Source: JBBDIM01 sp040880405 (GTDB lineage: Bacteria > Planctomycetota > Planctomycetia > Pirellulales > Pirellulaceae). From it: 23,830 nt of DNA. Shown here piece by piece: positions 21,057-23,830 of the stretch (within the stretch, counting starts at the first letter, position 1; each line of letters begins with the position of its first letter). The notes below the pieces were generated by a model. It was not told the origin of the DNA, did not search any database, and saw only the letters and a program-made list of their open reading frames with translations. The translations under genes were made by a program, and so were the position numbers. The DNA lies in NCBI GenBank assembly GCA_040880405.1, contig JBBDIM010000117.1:1-23830 (forward strand). The letters are read 5' to 3'.

Positions 21057-21863
21057 TTATTGCCCCAGTTCGCGGCTTCTTTGGGCAGCGGCAATGATGG
21101 CGTCGATCATGCTACCTCGTACGCCTCGTTGTTCCAGGACGTGGAGGCCTCGAATCGTAGTTCCCGCGGGGCTGGTAACCTGATCCTTTAGTTGGCCGGG
21201 GTGCAGTCCCGTTGCCAAAACCATTTCCGCTGCTCCCTTTACGGTTTGGGCCGCCAACTGAGTCGAAATGGCTCTGGGGAGACCCGTTTGGACACCTGCA
21301 TCACTCATCGCCTCGATCAGTAGGTAGATAAACGCAGGGCCAGAACCAGAAAGTCCGGTTACCCCATCCATCAAATTCTCTTCCACTCGCCACACCTTTC
21401 CAACCGTCGATAATAATGATTCGACGAGATCGGCGTCTTCGGCGGTTGCTCCGTTGCCAACGCAGTACGCGGCAGCCGATTGGCCGACCAAGCATGGGGT
21501 ATTTGGCATGACGCGAATAATTCGCTCCGTACCCAGGAAGCGTTGCAGTTTTTCAAGGGATACCCCAGCCAGGATAGACACGATCAGGCGATCTCCGGCA
21601 ACTGGGGCAATTTCCTTGGATACCGCTTCGATGTATTGCGGCTTAACGGCTAAAAAAATCACTTCCGCCGATTCAAGCAAGGCCCGATTGTCAACGGCAA
21701 ACTGGCAACCAGGGATCTTCGCCTGAAATCGTTCCGTGGCAGTGGAAGAGGGATCCGTGGCGAAAACTCGATCCGCGGAAAGTTTTCCCCCTTGCAAAAA
21801 GCCATGAGCCAGGGCCCCAGCCATCTGCCCCGCTCCGATAAAACCAATGGTTCGCGCCTTCAC
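21057..21863 (-). CDS. proC: Pyrroline-5-carboxylate reductase
   Basis: The start is set at the GTG at 21863: AAAGGAT lies just upstream and the 268-residue product then begins VKARTIGFIGAGQMAGAL, the NADPH-binding GxGxxG fold at residues 7-12. The frame continues upstream to 22088 without family resemblance and overlaps the divergent gene's promoter. Further motifs are EVIFLAVKPQ, the MPNTPCLVG substrate loop, and the C-terminal GLSGSGPAFIYLLIEAMSDAGV and VTSPAGTTIRGLHVLE, which are ProC signatures. The enzyme makes L-proline from pyrroline-5-carboxylate with NAD(P)H in the cytoplasm. Proline-pathway partners (proA, proB) are not in this window. Confidence 0.95.
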   Translation of the reverse strand: MKARTIGFIGAGQMAGALAHGFLQGGKLSADRVFATDPSSTATERFQAKIPGCQFAVDNRALLESAEVIFLAVKPQYIEAVSKEIAPVAGDRLIVSILAGVSLEKLQRFLGTERIIRVMPNTPCLVGQSAAAYCVGNGATAEDADLVESLLSTVGKVWRVEENLMDGVTGLSGSGPAFIYLLIEAMSDAGVQTGLPRAISTQLAAQTVKGAAEMVLATGLHPGQLKDQVTSPAGTTIRGLHVLEQRGVRGSMIDAIIAAAQRSRELGQ

Positions 21864-21882
21864 GGTAATCCTTTTGTTGCCA

Positions 21883-21911
21883 ATAAGAGTAACTGGACCA
21901 CAACCTGCCAA
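21883..21911 (-). promoter_or_regulatory. Possible proC promoter
   Basis: On the minus strand TTGGCA (21911-21906), a 17-nt spacer and TCTTAT (21888-21883). The transcript would start close to the proC GTG, consistent with the shorter start. The -10 match is only four of six. Confidence 0.35.
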
Positions 21912-22086
21912 TCTATTGCAACGACCGACGTTGAACAATTGGGTTCTCGACCATGCCTCTGCCCGATTTCCAAAAATAGAAGCGGCACGACAGAAATCCA
22001 GACGAAAATTGATATTGACCTCGAATTCCCCGTTTGCGAGCATTCCGCCCGCGTTTACCTTCGTATGTGCCTTGGGAGATCGAATC

Positions 22087-22473
22087 ATGGCCAGGAACCA
22101 CAGTTGGACAATTTACGTGATAATCGGCCTTCTAGTTGTGGGAACGGCGAGCTTCGCGCAAGCGGATGGGTGGTTCTACAATCCATTTGGCGGTTCAAGT
22201 GATCAATCGACGAAAACGGTCAAGTCCTCGAAGAAAACCGAGCCCTCGACCCTACAAAAAATGAATCAAGGCACGAAGGAGTTTTTTACAGGCCTCAATC
22301 CATTCGCAGCTTCCAAGTCGAGAAACGCATCAAGTGGCTCAATTTTCCCGAGCCGTAACAACCTAAAACCGAAGAAAAAAGATTCGAGCTGGAATTGGTG
22401 GTTTTCCAGTCAAAAGGAAGAACCCCCGCAAACTGTCGACGATTTTTTGGCCCGGGAGCGTCCCAGCTTCTAA
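22087..22473 (+). CDS. Small secreted planctomycete protein
   Basis: The start is at the ATG at 22087, with GGGAGA seven bases upstream. A longer frame from 21847 would overlap proC and hide the signal peptide. The 128-residue protein has a signal peptide (MARNHSWTIYVIIGLLVVGTASFAQA, cleavage after residue 26). The mature part is Lys/Ser-rich: GWFYNPFGGSS, KMNQGTKEFFTGLNPFA, KKKDSSWNWWFSSQKEE. The C-terminus PPQTVDDFLARERPSF resembles a short conserved motif (TVDxFL...RP) remembered from planctomycete secreted proteins. The function is unknown. It is divergent from proC. Confidence 0.75.
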   Translation: MARNHSWTIYVIIGLLVVGTASFAQADGWFYNPFGGSSDQSTKTVKSSKKTEPSTLQKMNQGTKEFFTGLNPFAASKSRNASSGSIFPSRNNLKPKKKDSSWNWWFSSQKEEPPQTVDDFLARERPSF

Positions 22474-22640
22474 AATTTAACCCTCCGGCGGAAAATTGAG
22501 GGGCTTTGGCCTTGGGGCGATTTCCCCACCTGCGGAATTTCACTCGGCCCGCGTCATTATCGATTGCGGGCCGTATTTGCGTATGGGCGTTTCCCCTATG
22601 CTTCCCAGAATAATTCCCACCGCCTGAAGGGTCCCAAATA

Positions 22641-23747
22641 ATGCGGAAATTTGAATGCCGGTGCGGAAATGCGCTGTTTTTTAAAAACTCGCTGTGCGTT
22701 GCCTGCCAATGTGAGGTTGGTTGGTGTCCTGTCTGCCGAGCAATTCAAACCTTGATCCCGGATGAAGGGCAGAGTGGTTATCGCTGCGGCAACCCGGACT
22801 GTTTGGCTCCGCTGCGAAAGTGTCACAATTATCAGGTCGAACAGGTCTGTAATCGTTGTCTACCGGCAATCGATCTCGATCCCTCGCAAGCGGATGTTCC
22901 GTCTTCCATTGAGGCAACTACTCGGGCCGCACTGTGCGACTCCTGCCGATTCAATCGCACCATTCCCGATCTGTCCAAGCCGGGAAATCGAGAAAAGTGG
23001 GCCCGTCTGGAAGCTGCCAAGCGTCGGGTCCTGTTTGGAATCGACCTGCTCCGCTTACCTTACGGCGATGTCGATTCGGGCCTCCCGTTGCCACTCTCCT
23101 TTGAATTCATGGAGGACTTGCCGCCAACGGGCCGGCGATGGCATCAGGTTGGTGAAGCGGAGCAAATCTACACGGGGCACGCCGACGGCAACATCACCAT
23201 CAATCTTCGCGAGGCGGATCCGGTCGAAAGGGAAAGGGCCAGAGTCGATTTCAATGAGGCCCAGCGGACGCTGATCGGGCACTTCCGGCATGAGCTGGGG
23301 CATTATTTTTGGCAACTGCTGGTCACCGAGGATTGGCTGCCCCGGTTCGTCGAGGCCTTCGGCGACCACGAGAATCCCGCGTATGGCGAAGCCCTTCAGC
23401 TTTACTATGAAGCAGGACCTCCCGCCGATTGGAATTTGTCGTACATCAGCGCCTACGCCTCAATGCACCCTTGGGAAGACTTTGCCGAGACTTTCGCGGC
23501 CTATCTGGATATGGTCGGGATGCTCGATACGGATCGGTATCTGGCGGGTGGCGAAGTCGATCCGGCGGTCGCCGACCTCCCGACGATGGTCCTCCGCTAC
23601 CAAGCGATTTCGCTTGTGGCGAATGAGCTGACTCGTGAGATCGGGTTGATTGATATCGTCCCGAAGGTCTTTACCGACCCGGTCGTGCAAAAGCTCGACT
23701 TTATTCACCAGCTAACTCGCCACAGCTCGGGTCGGCTGGCTAAGTAA
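22641..23747 (+). CDS. Zinc-ribbon plus HELGH putative zinc metallopeptidase
   Basis: The 368-residue protein has an N-terminal region of about 105 residues with 14 cysteines (C6, C8, C19, C22, C24, C29, C32, C49, C54, C61, C70, C73, C99, C102), probably several zinc ribbons. A peptidase-like domain follows with HFRHELGHYFW (HELGH at 217-221), the HExxH zinc-protease motif, and WEDFAETFAAYLDM (about 278-291), which may supply the third ligand. This matches the family annotated as putative zinc-binding metallopeptidase (zinc-ribbon plus Peptidase_Mx type). There is no signal peptide, so it is cytoplasmic. AAGGG lies ten bases before the ATG. The substrate is unknown. The structured repeat starts 17 nt after the stop codon. 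Confidence 0.85.
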   Translation: MRKFECRCGNALFFKNSLCVACQCEVGWCPVCRAIQTLIPDEGQSGYRCGNPDCLAPLRKCHNYQVEQVCNRCLPAIDLDPSQADVPSSIEATTRAALCDSCRFNRTIPDLSKPGNREKWARLEAAKRRVLFGIDLLRLPYGDVDSGLPLPLSFEFMEDLPPTGRRWHQVGEAEQIYTGHADGNITINLREADPVERERARVDFNEAQRTLIGHFRHELGHYFWQLLVTEDWLPRFVEAFGDHENPAYGEALQLYYEAGPPADWNLSYISAYASMHPWEDFAETFAAYLDMVGMLDTDRYLAGGEVDPAVADLPTMVLRYQAISLVANELTREIGLIDIVPKVFTDPVVQKLDFIHQLTRHSSGRLAK

Positions 23748-23764
23748 TCTTTCTCCCCCTAGCG

Positions 23765-23830
23765 GGCGGGGTAGTTTGAGACTCTTTTACCCCTCTTCTG
23801 GTTTTTTCTTGGCCGCCCCTCGGCCGGGTG
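23765..23830 (+). ncRNA. Structured repeated element (copy 2, cut by window end)
   Basis: GGCGGGGTAGTTTGAGACTC and onward to the window end matches the minus strand of 14212-14148 with about three substitutions and one indel. The GGGGTA/TACCCC hairpin is conserved. CTTGGCCGC here differs from the first copy by one base. The rest of the element lies outside the window. Confidence 0.5.

Noticed and set aside
21864..22088. N-terminal extension of proC upstream of the GTG
   Set aside because: The extra 75 residues have no resemblance to ProC, overlap the neighbour's start region, and a good ribosome site precedes the GTG at 21863.

Overview
The window looks like a chromosomal segment of a planctomycete, probably of the Pirellulales/Pirellulaceae type. 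This is inferred from gene content, not from a marker gene. The indicators are two type I sulfatases, a secreted BBP7-like barrel protein, a PQQ-propeller lipoprotein, a UVR-motif protein with the WPFEPG N-terminus, a small Lys-rich protein with a VRVGSSEKY start, and many weak or absent Shine-Dalgarno sites. No tRNA, rRNA, transposase, CRISPR array or phage gene was recognised.

Left part (1-9664). Mostly secreted or catabolic genes separated by dispersed repeats: the end of a sulfatase, a repeat-filled gap, a BBP7-like envelope protein (minus) with its own terminator, a secreted TraB/TIKI-like protein, a sugar phosphate isomerase/epimerase-like TIM barrel converging on and overlapping a PQQ-propeller lipoprotein, the ribosome-rescue hydrolase ArfB, a CrtA-like monooxygenase, and a second sulfatase with an atypical active-site motif.

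Middle part (9665-13050). A repeat island with a single unrecognised gene (10295-10918). At least five families of short structured repeats occur here and in the left part: (1) long inverted repeats whose arms are made of short periodic units, in several sequence flavours; (2) 74-nt inverted elements with GGGGATAAG ends; (3) GTAGCCACGC hairpins; (4) elements of about 135-145 nt around a CACTGGCA/TGCCAGTG hairpin; (5) three-hairpin elements. Some are nested inside others.

Right part (13051-23830). Mostly conserved genes with few repeats: the UVR-motif protein, a structured intergenic element, two hypothetical proteins, surE, guaA (clear promoter followed by a terminator-like hairpin), ettA, two small proteins, proC, a small secreted protein, and a cysteine-rich HELGH zinc peptidase. 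The structured element downstream of the gene ending at 14241 recurs, same orientation relative to its neighbour, just after the zinc peptidase at the window edge.

Most worth following up: the periodic-arm inverted repeats, whose two arms change sequence together between copies, and the structured element shared by 14148-14212 and 23765-23830. No multi-gene defence or biosynthetic system is evident.
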